Under the pieces are notes generated by a model, which saw only the letters and a list, made by a program, of their open reading frames with translations, was not told where the DNA came from and searched no databases. A stretch of 64,000 nucleotides of DNA from Euwallacea fornicatus (taxonomy: Eukaryota > Arthropoda > Insecta > Coleoptera > Curculionidae), in the NCBI RefSeq assembly GCF_040115645.1, contig NC_089541.1:7006001-7070000 (forward strand). The letters run 5' to 3'. Positions within the stretch are counted from its first letter, which is position 1. Each line of letters opens with the position of its first letter. A program made the position numbers and the translations under genes. This document shows, one piece after another, positions 1 to 11,600 of this stretch.

Positions 1-3000
1 CATTTAACCACTTCTGCAGGGTATTAACAGCCTCATTGAAACCGGCCCATCTGGTCAAAGCAGCCTTCAACTTGGCTTCAATAGATTTCGATTCCATGTT
101 CAATTGGTCCCAGCTATTTCTTAAAGCAGTAGTGCTTTCACGCAATTCATTTTGCTTCTCTGAAGAGGCAGTATTGATGACTTTAGCAAAAGCATCCTGT
201 AGATTTGAAAGCAGTTTCTGGCCTTCATCTAAACTTGCAGAAAGTAATTGGACCTTTATCAACTTGGCTTTAACATCTGATTCACTGCCGATATCTACGC
301 ACTGCTGCAAAATTGCATGTTTAGCTTGGAGCCATTCGTCCAAGGCGATTTTAGCATTGAGGAATTCTGTGTGGTCTGAAAGATTTTTCTCTACTTTGGA
401 AACGAGGCTCTGAGCGTCGGTGAGGAGATTGGTATAAGTCGATTGTAGCTGCACAGTTTTATCACGCACCCAGTTTACTGCACTCAGCTCCATGAGGATT
501 TCGCAAGAATCAGAGAGGGTTTCTAAGTTGGGCTTCAAAGACTCTATTTCAGCCAACAAAGCCTTACAACGCTCCAAGTCTTCCTGTTTCTTATTATCTC
601 TACTTCTCTCTGTTTCAACTTGGCTACTAAACTGCTGAATGCTCTTGGCGACAGCATCGCTGCTGCTCTTAAAGTCCTTCCAAGCCTCCTTGCACTTGCC
701 TAGATTCTTCTTAACTTCACTGCAAATATACTGAAGCCCTTCCCACTCAGAATTGAGCTGCTCTATTTCATCTCTGATAGTGTCTTTGCCTTCCTCCCCT
801 GTGGTTTTCATTACATCAATGCTCATTTTGATAGTTTTGTTTACCAAGTCGTCTAGTTCTCCTAAATTGCTAGTAATTTGTTCAGCTTTAGCTTCTTTTT
901 CGATGATTTGTGGAAGTTCGTCTTGAAGATTTGAGCAAGATTGGATATCAAGCTGCAACCGCCTAATCCATTCCACAGCTTTATTATAAGATGTTTTATA
1001 TTGATCGTGCTCTTCAACTTGAACTTCCAAATCTGAAACTGCTTTCTGCAGCTTCTCTCTCAAGTTCTCATATCTTTTGGTGACCCTCTCTATTTCTTCA
1101 TCAGGAATGCTATTATCTTCCTGATTCTTGGGTTGTAATTTCTCAAGCAACCCATTGTTGGTAGTGATTTCTTTTTGCACTTGCTTATACTTTTCCAGTT
1201 TTGCTTTTTTCTCATGGAGCTCATTGGCGTACAGATCATCAAACTGCATCTGATTCTCCTGGTCTTGCAGCCAATCCAAAAATTGGCTCAGAAGCTTCTG
1301 CCCCTCCTCCAGCTGACTAGCCCTAGCCTGCAGTTTATTCCTAAGATCATTCACGTCATTGACCAACTTCTCCATGTCCTGCTTCAAATTGTCTGTATCC
1401 TCTTGGATTTTACCAACCCCGGATTGCTCAGTGTTCATGATTACTCGCTCCTTCAATTCATTTATGTAGCGAAGAGTATTCTGGCCCTGCTCAATTGAAG
1501 TTCGAATGTTCTTCACTACTAATAGTTTGTTGTTGATTTCGGCTAAAGTGTTGGGGATATCAGTGCAGCCATTGAGCTTATCCCGGGTTCTATCTATCCA
1601 GTCCTGGCACTCTTGGTAAAGAGCGCTGTGCTGTTGGTGTTCTTGGTAGTAAAGTTCCAGGCGCCTCATAATTTCTTTTGCCATCGAGAGGATGGCATTG
1701 TATTTAGTAGAAAGCTGCATAATTGCATTACTAACACGTGAATCTGCGCATGTTTCTAAGAGCTGTTGGGCTTTCATGTTAAGTCTATCTAACTCCGATT
1801 GCCAGTCAAATAGGGTTTGCAGGTGCAGCTGGAATTGTTCTAATACAGCTCGTTTTTCCTCTAGACTGTCCTGCAGCTTATTGAAGGATTGCACTATTTT
1901 CTCCTGTTGGCCTAGCCATTTCAAGGCATCTTGGAATTGTTCTTCGTATTCTGTCCACTTAACAATGCCATTCTCCAATAAACTTTTAATGTTACCTAGT
2001 TGCTCAACGTAATTGTCGAACTCATCTTGGAGTAGGGCAACTTCTTCTTCAATAATCTCCTTGTCCACATCATCAGCATCTTGGTATGCCTTATCTCCTT
2101 CTTCTAGAGCAGTTTCTAGTTTTTTCTGTCCGATAGGAAGTTCATTGTGCAGTATTTTTACTTGCGATAGCTTGCTTCCTAAAGCCTCTTTGTCTCCCAT
2201 AGGTTCAGCGCATTTTCCAAGCTTCTCCTTGGCTAAGCGAATCCATTGCACAAAATCATTAGCAGCATCTACAAAAGCTTGATGCTGCTCTACTGTAGCT
2301 TTTTGTTTAGCATATATCTCTCGAGCTTGCTTGGTTAAAGTTTCGTATTTGGATGAGATTTCTGAGGCTGGAGCCGCCTGTTTCAAGTCCTCAGCCTTCG
2401 ATGTTACCGACTGGATCATTGGTTCAAAGGAAACTATGTCTTGAACAATACTACCTGTCTCCCTTAAAGTTGCCTTTCGCTCCCCAATTGGAAGAGCACT
2501 GAGCCCCCCTTGACCTTTGACTTTCACGGCCTTCGGTTCTGTGACTTGCTGCAGTTTCGCTTCTCTCTCAGAAATCCATTGTTGTAGCTGATTGTAAGAG
2601 CTGTCATAATCGGCCCATTGCAGCAGTGCTGTTTCTAAATTAACTTTCACTGTAGACATTTTCTTCACTATTCTTTCCCAATCGCTCTGAACCTCTTTGA
2701 TTTCGTCATTGATCGCGTCTCTTCCATCAGATCTGGTATTACGCAACACTTTTTCTCCGCAATTTACTGTGGCATGTACTAAGCTCTGCCCTTCCTCTCT
2801 CTTGCCTATCAAGTCTTGGATTTGGTCTAAATGTTGCTGCAAATTGTCTTTGTTGCTATTGGAAATTGCTTCAGAACACTCAGAAATTATGTCTCGTGCA
2901 TTGTCGATCCAATTCCGAGCTTTCTCCAAATTTCCTACATACTCCTTGTGTTGCTCATAATTAGTTTCCACTTTCTTGAGAACGTCCTTTGCGGTATTTA

Positions 3001-3315
3001 ACTCTACTTGATATCGAGAATTGAGCTGCTGCAGCTGGTTGTTCACATGAGTTTCTAAGGGAGATTTAAGCAAAGTCTTGGCCGAGTCGTTGAGCTTATC
3101 GACTTGACCCCTGCCATCGACAAGATTCTGAAGGATGTCTTTGACGTCCTTCACTTGCTTTTCTTTTTCGTCCAAAGTAGAGGACAACGCTATTTTTTGG
3201 TTTTTGATCAAAATTGAGATTTGTTGCAGCCAATCGGAGATTTTTTCAAATTCATCTTTGTAATCGCGCCAGTGCACTAGGACCACTTCAAGTTGCTCGC
3301 GTTGTTGTTTCAAGT
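1..3315 (-). CDS. Msp300: Msp300 rod exon, cut by window edge
   Basis: Open on the minus strand from acceptor TTTTCCAG to the left edge, about 1,104 codons, with the same frame at both ends. Starts DLKQQREQLEVVLVHWRDYK and contains roughly ten spectrin repeats (ISDWLQQISILIKNQ, LQQWISEREAKLQQVTEPKA, FLDWLQDQENQMQF). The last visible residues are LQKWLN. The true exon end, the rest of the rod and the KASH domain are beyond the window. Confidence 0.92.
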
Positions 3316-3438
3316 CTGGAAAATTAGAGTTTAAAAAAATTGCTGTTACGCCATTAATTTTTTTAACATGATTTTTGAAAATGTTTTAAAAAATATTAAG
3401 CAAAAAATGAATTTGTTACAGTGTATGAAACAACCTAC

Positions 3439-4879
3439 CTTTAAACAATCGTTCAAAGCTCTCCCTTAATGCCCTTATTTCGTTCTTAATGGCTTCTTGA
3501 CCTGGAGCGTTGGTATTAGGAATCACCACCTGAGCAGTATGCTCCAAATTCTCCAGCAGCACTTCCCCTTGAGCCTGCTTGTTCAACAAATGATCCAAAG
3601 GTCCTGAGAATGTCTCAATTGACAATTTATCTCCAATAGGCCTTTGCTTCAGTTGAGGCACTTTCTCTTGCGCTCTAGTCATCCAAACTTGCACTTCCTC
3701 ATAAGCTTCTTTATAGGTCTTATGATCTTTATATTGTTGTTCTTTATCATGAAGCAGCTTCTGGATTTTCTGAAATATATCATCGAATCTGTCAAGCATT
3801 TCTTTTGCTTTAATTGCAGCCTCCTCTGAGCTCTTGCTCTTTAGAATATCGGCAGCTTGAGCTTTAAGTGCATCCACTTCGATCTTTTCGCATCGCACCT
3901 TTTCCTCTAGAGATTTGATCCTGTCTAATTGAGTCTTTTTTTCTGAGGCAGTTGCCAGAAGTTGACTTAGATCGTTATACTGAGATTCCAGATTTTCGAT
4001 CTTCTTGTCCAACGCATTGATCTCTTCTAAAAGTCCTGCCCATTTGCGCAAAGCATCCTCGATCAATGCTTTGGTTTCGATCATGTTTGTGGCAATGTTA
4101 GACCATTCACTCTGCAAATTGGCCAAAGTGTGATTGATGGCATCGTGACCTTCCGGAGCAGTGTTAGCCAAAACGCTCTGCGCCAGTTCTACCAGTTTCT
4201 GAATAGTGCTAAAACCTTCTTCTTTATTCAGAATCAAACCTTGAATCGTCTCCAATTTGTTTTCCAGTTCCTTTTGTGTGGCAGTCTGTACAGCTGCACA
4301 ATAAGAAAGTTTACTGTTCAAATCCTCAAGCCAATGCTCGCACTGCTCCACCTCATTATTAAAGGTGTGGTGTGTGTTCACATACTGTTGCCACTTAGAA
4401 GTTTGTTCCTTGACCTTCTGGCATATCTGTTGATATTTTACTCCAAGTTCGGAGATTTGCGAAGGCCTGTTGGAGAATCCTTGGTTCAACTGTTGAATTC
4501 TTTCAGTTACCTGATCAATCTCAAGTTCTTTCGCTTTAATTTCGCCTTGTAAGTTCTTTAGCACTCCAAGCTGCTTCTCCTTTTCGGGCAACGTTGGTTT
4601 TAAGTCAATAGAGTGCAACTTACTATCAGTCTCTTTCATCCATGCTAAGCAGCCGTCTCTAAGTTTCTCATATTCTTGCCAGTTTTGAAGTTTCGCCTCT
4701 AACTGGATGATTGCCTTTTCGATGTTGGACACAAGGGCCACCCATTGCTGTTGGGTGGTGTCTACTTGGCTGCGAATGTTAGACTGTCCGTGATCTATGG
4801 TATTTGGTATTACTTGGTCTGATAATGACTTGACATTGGCTAATTTGGATTCATCCTCTTCTATTGACACTGCTAATTT
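3439..4879 (-). CDS. Msp300: Msp300 rod exon
   Basis: About 480 codons beginning KLAVSIEEDESKLANVKSLS after acceptor TTTTTAG. Four or so spectrin repeats (CLAWMKETDSKLHSIDLKPT, CEHWLEDLNSKLSYC, VQVWMTRAQEKVPQLKQRPI). Recurrent VIPNT..(P)GQ.AI.. motifs mark equivalent positions in successive repeats. Ends in phase 1 before GTAGGT. Confidence 0.9.
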
Positions 4880-4938
4880 CTAAAAATTTTGATAAAATTA
4901 TACTTGAGGGGCACCAATTTTTATACATTCCAACTTAC

Positions 4939-5650
4939 TTTAAGCCTCTCCAAATTGGATAACAGAGAAACTCGTTCCAAATTGATGTCTCCCCATAAGA
5001 TGACCGAAGCCTCCTTCGAGTCTACCCATTCACAGATTTCCTGCACCGCCTTATCGAACCGCTGATGATCGCTCACAATTTGTTCATACCTCTCTACGAA
5101 ATTTTGAGCCCTCTTCACCATTCTGCCATGATGATCAGCAATACCGCGTATCTCTTTTTCAATATGTTCGTTCTTCTCCGGAAGATGTTCCACTTTGCTG
5201 CGCAAATCCACGACATTTTGTTGATGACTGGTGACGTCGTGCAGCAAGTTTCTGTAGGCCTGCAGCTGCTGCTTCTTTTCTTCCAATGTTGCCCTCAGCT
5301 CGATCTCCTGAGGAAGAAGTTTCTCTATTTCCTTGCCCCATCGTTCCATTGATTGCAGACTGCTATCGAATTCTGACCAAATGTTGAGCTTGGCTTTCAA
5401 GTCTCTGTCAGTCAGGCTGATTTCATCAAAGAGGGAATCGAAGGCTTGTTGCAGCTCTTCTAGCTGATGAGCCACGATTTCTCTACCTTCAGGAGAGGTG
5501 GCAGGATATAGTTTTTCTCCAGCTTCAATAGTGCCATTGAGGAGTAGTGAGGAGCTGGTTTTCTGTGCTAACAGGTCCTCTATGATCTTTGCTTGGTCAG
5601 ACAGAGTAGCTTGAGTGGCGTTTCTCATGGTTTCCTGACTAGAATCAAAC
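4939..5650 (-). CDS. Msp300: Msp300 rod exon
   Basis: About 237 residues, two repeats: FDSSQETMRNATQATLSDQA, KLNIWSEFDSSLQSMERWGK, VQEICEWVDSKEASVILWGD. Contains the motif YPATSPEGREIV, seen again in other repeats of this protein (YVHTSPDGREII, TAPEGHPPL), a recurrent third-helix signature of nesprin repeats. Acceptor TTTTACAG, donor GTAAGT, ends in phase 0. Confidence 0.9.
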
Positions 5651-5711
5651 CTGTAAAATTATTACCAAATATTTTATGACTTCACAACTATTTAAGCCCA
5701 ATAATTCATAC

Positions 5712-5962
5712 TTCGCCCTAGCACTTGCCAGCCATCCTAAACACTGCTTATACTTCTCGTTGTAGGTTTTATGGTCTGTATAAGCCTGTTCGCACTTCTT
5801 AACAATCTCCTTGGCAGTGCCCTGCACCGACTGGAACCTGGAGGTGATCTGTTGGATGCTGATGCAGATTCTGGTGTCGCCACTGGTTAGAACCAGTTCA
5901 GCTGAATCGTCGGAGATTTTATCAAAATCGCTCTTGTTTTGCTTCAGGTTGGTGATGAGAGC
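5712..5962 (-). CDS. Msp300: Msp300 rod exon
   Basis: Eighty-three codons beginning ALITNLKQNKSDFDKISDDS and containing YKQCLGWLASARAK, a spectrin-repeat first helix. Acceptor ATTGTAG, donor GTATGA, ends in phase 2. The start is not at the Met at 5827; the exon runs upstream to the acceptor. Confidence 0.88.
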
Positions 5963-6874
5963 CTACAATATCGAATTCAAGTTTAAGTTAAAATGCGTTT
6001 ATAAGGGCAAACATCAACTTCGCTTCAATTATTGAGGAACATTCAAAACCACCACCTGGAAGAAATTCTAGAAGGAACAGAAACACATAGTGAGTTAGAA
6101 AGATGTGGAGACGTGGCATTTTACTGTGAGTTAAATAAAATAACAGAAAAGACTTCTGCATTTGTGAAGATAAGACAGAATAGAGACCAAGACTGGATAA
6201 TTGCGACTTTGTCTTACTTGCTTGAGACGATCTCCGATGCAAATATACTCTTTAAGCTCCTGAGCAAAAGCCTCTATGGATTTTGATAAAATCTAAAGGA
6301 GAAGCAGTGTATTAAAATTCGCAATCATATGTCAGTTAATGCGTTAATTTTAATCTCGAAAAGAATCGAAATATGAGGCAAGATATCGTCTCTTTAGTAA
6401 CTTGTTGGTTGCTTTTATTGAACAAAATTCGAAAAGCTGAAAGTATTTATAATCAAAAGGAACATAGACTCAAGATGATCCCAAAACGCTCCTCAAATCT
6501 TTAATTGACCTCATATAACCTCGACTAGGATAGATAAATTACTAAATTCTTAAAAATCACTAAAAATCTTAACACCTTATCTGAAAGTCAAAACCGGAAC
6601 CAACCCGAATTGTCTAAATTAACTTAAATTTTCCCTGAAAAATGACAATACGAACTCAATGCAGCACTAATTTTAAAACCTCTCGTGAAGGTATGTAGTG
6701 ATACTTTTGACCCTTGAATTTCTGAGCATTTTCTAAATAAATGAAACTTTCGTCAATATTCAAGTCAAGTCATCATGTACCTTTCTTAATCAATTTTCGA
6801 AGCAATTTGTTACTTACAAGATTCGGCATTCGAAGTTCCAAAAGAAAATCACTCAACAACAACTCTTTGCATAC
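5963..6874 (-). other. Msp300 intron
   Basis: A 912-bp intron in the rod region, much longer than its neighbours. A short open frame on each strand (about 84 codons) lies at 5,988-6,286, neither with recognisable motifs. No repeat or gene supported. Confidence 0.6.
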
Positions 6875-7485
6875 CTGGTATTTTCCAAATTGTTCCTTTT
6901 TTTCCTCCTCCGTAGATTTCGGCTCATAACTCTTTAACGCCTGCTCCGACTCCTTCAAGAACTCCATCAGCCTCTCCATGGAGATTTCGTAGTCATTCCA
7001 CTGCTTCAATCTATTCTCCAGTGCACTCTTAACGTCTACTAAAGTACCATGGAACTTGTCCTCATCGGCCTTGAGATTTGCCACGTCCCTCTGCATCGCC
7101 TCTTGGGCCCGGGCAGGCAGCATGGATATATTATTTTTGGTATAGTTTTCCAATTCCTTAAGCTTGATTCCCACTTCTGGAAGACTGTCTTCCAGCTCAT
7201 TTACATTAGAAAGTCTCTCTGCAATCATCGGCTTATTTCCGCTGTAATCCACGTAGCAATTTAACGTATCCCAAAGCTGCTTCTGGTTATCTTGCTGGGT
7301 CTTCAAGAGATCGTAGAATTGCTGGTATGATTCCAGACAGCTTTCCAATTGCTTAATATTGTTCTGGACGATTGAGAGGAGGTTGTCGTAGCGTTGATTT
7401 ATGGACTCAATGTTATTCTCTATGTCTGTTATGTGGTCTTTGTTGTTGGTTAGTTTGATGAGTGACGATGCCTTCTCAGTAATTC
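6875..7485 (-). CDS. Msp300: Msp300 rod exon
   Basis: About 204 residues, nearly two repeats: ITEKASSLIKLTNNKDHITD, then QFYDLLKTQQDNQKQLWDTL and KQWNDYEISMERLMEFLKES. Donor GTATGC follows TAC-CAG in phase 0; reading on past it gives a false tail. Acceptor TTTTTAAG. Confidence 0.88.
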
Positions 7486-7534
7486 CTTAAAAATACATTT
7501 TTTGACAAATACCTATAGAAAAGCTGGAACTTAC

Positions 7535-7750
7535 CATCTACGACTCTCTTGTAAGGAACTATTTCCTGTAAAGACGTTTTCTGCTTAAGTAGCTTTCCCC
7601 TGACATCCTGGATGGAAGTCCAAGACGAAATGTCAAGTTTCACTTGTTTTTCCATCGTCTCCAGCCAAGCCAAGGTTTGCTGAAGCATGTCCTTGTAGCT
7701 GGACAATTGTAAAGTTTGCGCCTCTTGGTGCTTTTGCTGGACTATTATTC
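7535..7750 (-). CDS. Msp300: Msp300 rod exon
   Basis: About 72 residues: VQQKHQEAQTLQLSSYKDML, QQTLAWLETMEKQVKLDISS, ending KRVVD. The 46-bp and 53-bp size class of the adjoining introns is typical of this gene's 3' part. Acceptor TCTTATAG, donor GTAAGT, phase 1. Confidence 0.85.
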
Positions 7751-7803
7751 CTATAAGAAAGAAAACTTACCCAATGTGTCAAATATTATAATATCATTCA
7801 TAC

Positions 7804-8147
7804 CATCAGAGAGTTTCTCCCATCTCTCTCTAACATCCTTCAACTCATTTCTAATAGTTTCTCTTCCAGGCATCGCAGTATCGGGTAAAATCCTCTCTGC
7901 AAGCAATGACAAAGAACCGATCTTTGGTTCTCCTTGCTCCTTCTCAGACCTCAAGATCTGCATCCTTTGTGCAACAGCCTGAGGATTATCAGCTAATTCT
8001 CCTCTTTGCAGCGTTGCAAGTTGATCCTCCAAAGGCTGTAACCATCTTAAGGTATCTTCAAGCTTTTGCTGGTATTTTTTATGGTCATCCACAATGCTTC
8101 CCCATCTATCTAGGGCATCTTTGGACAATCCCAGCAAGTTTTGGTAC
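7804..8147 (-). CDS. Msp300: Msp300 rod exon
   Basis: About 114 residues, one repeat unit long: YQNLLGLSKDALDRWGSIVD, then TLRWLQPLEDQLATLQRGEL. Acceptor GAATTAG, donor GTATGA, ends in phase 1. Confidence 0.88.
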
Positions 8148-8206
8148 CTAATTCAAATATTTCAATGTATTAGGTAATATTAAATTAATATTAATCACTT
8201 GCTAAC

Positions 8207-8495
8207 CTGACACTAAATTGGGTTACAACCGGCTTAATTTTTTGCACGCCACTTGATCGTAAAAGGGCGTGAGCCCTATCAATAAACTGATCGACTTCTT
8301 TCTCCTTAACCTCGATTTCCTGGCGTTTCTGCTGATATTGTGCAAGTTGCGCGACTTTCTCTGGTAAAGAAGCCTGCAGTGGTTGATTTCTGAAAGCTGC
8401 CTCATTCTTTTGCAGCCACTGGTTGAGGTTCTCCAAGGTTTTCTCGTAGTCATCCCACTTTTCTATTGAGCTGTGTTGTTTGTCGAGCAAAGAGT
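8207..8495 (-). CDS. Msp300: Msp300 rod exon
   Basis: Ninety-six residues (DSLLDKQHSSIEKWDDYEKT, then LENLNQWLQKNEAAFRNQ), nearly one spectrin repeat. Acceptor TTACAG, donor GTTAGC; ends in phase 2 (AG, completed as AGG by the next exon). Confidence 0.88.
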
Positions 8496-8661
8496 CTGTA
8501 ATAATTGGGCATGATGAGGATCGAATAAATAAAAACGGAAAGTTCTACATAGACAGATATTTATCTCAAAATGTCTTTAATCATGAATATTAACGATTTT
8601 TGTGGTTCTTGGATAAAATTTGAATGAAGCATGCACTGCTATGACACAGGTTTATACTCAC

Positions 8662-11600
8662 CAATATCTGACAAGTGCTGCAGAAGTTGCCCTTGAAGCT
8701 CAGCCAATTCAGCCCTTATCATATCAACCCCTTTAGGTGCGGTGCTCTTTCCCACCACCACACACCCACTTTTCAGTCCCTCCAACATTCCCAATCCCTC
8801 ATCCTCACTCTGCGATTTCAAAGCCTTTAAATTCTCAATCCTTTTGGCAATTTCTACCTTGTCCCCAGCTTCATTATCATATTGACTCAATTTCAAATTT
8901 TGCTGCGTCAACCAATCCCTAAATGCGTCTACTTCTTTGTTATAATCCTGATGCTTCTCGACGCAGTCCTCCAGCCCTTGCAGCAGCTCCTCGGACTTTG
9001 CTACAATGCTCGAGAAGAGCAGCTTAATCGATTGTAGATAGGCATTTAAAGACTGATCTTGAGTCTGATCTACCAAATGCTGTGCACGATCGCAAACAGT
9101 TTCAACGAGTTGTTGATGAGACATGATTTCCTGGTGCATGATTTTATGATTCTGGAGTTGAGCCCGTTTTTCTTGTAATGTGGACTTCAGTTCAGTGTGC
9201 TGCTTCATGCCTTTTTCCACATCCTTAAGCCATTTGGTTAGTTGCTCCTGAGTGGCTGCAAAGTCTGAGAACTGGAGAATGCACTGATCCAGTTTATTGG
9301 TGGCTATTTGCAAGTCGTCTCCTAAAGAATCCCAGATTGTTCTGATATTTCTGAGTTGCTGGCGAATTATCTCTCGCCCATCTGGAGATGTGTGAACATA
9401 AAGTTTTTCTCCTTTTTCGATAAGATCCTCGAACTCAACACTACGTCTGTTTTTCTCATCTATGAGATTTCGTACTTCATTCTGTCGTTGTTGCAACACA
9501 TTTAAGTCTCCGACAATGTGGCATAAATCCTGAAGCTGTTCCGCTTTATCTGAAATCCATTGTAAAAATTCTGCATATTCCTTATTAAACTCTGAGTGAT
9601 CTTTGACAAATCCGTCATAACGTAGAATATTTTCTTTAATTGCGTTTTTCAAGCTCTGGTAGCGAGTGTTGAGTTGCGATACCTTCGCATCGGTTTTTAA
9701 GTTCTTGATGGCATCAGTGAAATTTGCAAACTCAGGCTCTTTAGATATAATCTCCTTCTCTAAAACTCTCAATTTATCCAAATGAGTTCTTTTGGCTTCT
9801 TCTGTATTTTTTAGACTCTGGTCCTTCACTTGATTCTCCTTGGATTTCAGCCAACTATCCAAAGTATCAACCATCCTTCCGACTTCAGCAAATTGGCTCG
9901 AAATAATGTTCAGTTTTTCTTTAGCATCAGTGCAGAGCTCCAAGAACAAATTCCAGGATTTCAGTTGGTCCTGAAAACTGTTGATTAGAGGAGGATGCCC
10001 TTCGGGTGCAGTCTGAACCAACACACTTTGGAGCTGAGCTCTGCAAGCTTCAATGATCTTATCCCCTTCGTCTTTTTGGGCCAACAGATTCTCCACAATA
10101 GTCAGCTTGCTCTCAGTGGGCTCACTGGAAGACTCGTCAACTAAAAGAGCAGCCTCAGCTGTGAGGGCACTAAGCCAATCATGGCACTTTTCAATAGCTT
10201 GATTGTAGGACTCGTGGTTGCTAACGTAATCCTCAGAAAGCTCAATTCGTTTGCTCACATCTGAAGCTAGTTGGTTCACAACCTGAACGTTTTGCTTCAG
10301 CTTGTTTTCTGAATCTCCATCAGAAATGCTTAACAATTTTTCTTGAAGTTGTTGCAATATGTTTTTATGCAAGTTTATGTCTTGACCGATGGTTTTGTAG
10401 TTGTAGAGGGTCTGTTTCTTTTCTGAGAGAGTTGCGTCGAGTGTAGGTTGGTCAGTGAGCTTCAGATTAATGTCAGTCAGCCATAAGTTGACTTGCTGCA
10501 GGCTATCGTCAAATGAATGCCGTTGAGTTAGTGAGTTCTCAACGTTCTTGTAAATTTGATTGACCTGGCCAATCAAGTCCTCAGATCTAGTCCTTAAAGT
10601 CCTCAATTCAGTTCTAATCGCATCTCGATTTTCTGGGGTAATTCCGCTAAATAGGGCTTCGCCACTGCTAACAGCTTTGCCCAAAAGCAATTGTCCTTTT
10701 TCTTTTTCTGAATTGAACTTCTTTAGCTCCTCTAAAATAGCTTGATTAGGCCTCTGAGATGTTTTTGAGAAGCGTTTCACCTTCTCACCAACATCATCCA
10801 ACCAATTCTCCAGGTCTTTAACGCTGTTCCTATAGATCTGTTGGTATTTGTCCAGTTCATCCAACTTGCTCAAGTACGTCTGCAAAAACTTGTTCAAAGA
10901 TTGATATCTACTGTTCAAATGTTGAACGTATTGCGGAACTCTAGTATCAGGGATGTCTTTAATAAGCTCATCGCTGATTGCACTCAGACGATTAATTTCT
11001 GGCTGAAAGTTCTGGACTTCTGTTAAGACTCGCTTAATATCCTCTCGTTTTTCAGCCAGACTGTCCAAATCCATCTGCACAGAACTCTCAGATTTCACCT
11101 TATTCTCAACATCTTTAAGCCAATTATTGACTTTATCAGCCAAATCTTCGTATTGTCCTTGAATGTCTATGTTCTTGGTAAGAGCCTCTTTCGCCTTATT
11201 GAACTCTTGCTTCAAATTGTTCAACTCCAACAGGAGATAATCCTTTTCTGCTGTTAAGAGCCTTAGAGATTCTGGAGACTCTACTTGCCCCAGCATTTTC
11301 AAGGAGTTCTCTAGTTCTACCATGCGATTCTGGCAATCGTCTAAAGCAGTATCAATAGCATTAAGAGAGCCAAGTTTGACTTGGAGGTTATATTTATCGC
11401 TTGTAGTATCAGGTAAACACCATTGAATTTTCTCTCTTTGAGTTGTAATAATTCGTTGCAGAGCTGCATATTTGTCGTTATGGAACTTCTTTAGGAAGGC
11501 TGATAATGCATTATCAACTTTATTAGCGTGAGCCACAATGCCTTTATAGCGCTTCTTCAGAGCTTCTTGTTCTTTTATTGTAGAGCTCTCCCCGAAGTTT

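Noticed and set aside
36..2960. Plus-strand open frames of up to 125 codons in the first 3 kb
   Set aside because: They lie antisense to the Msp300 rod exon, which is open throughout with spectrin-repeat sequence; the plus-strand products have no motifs.
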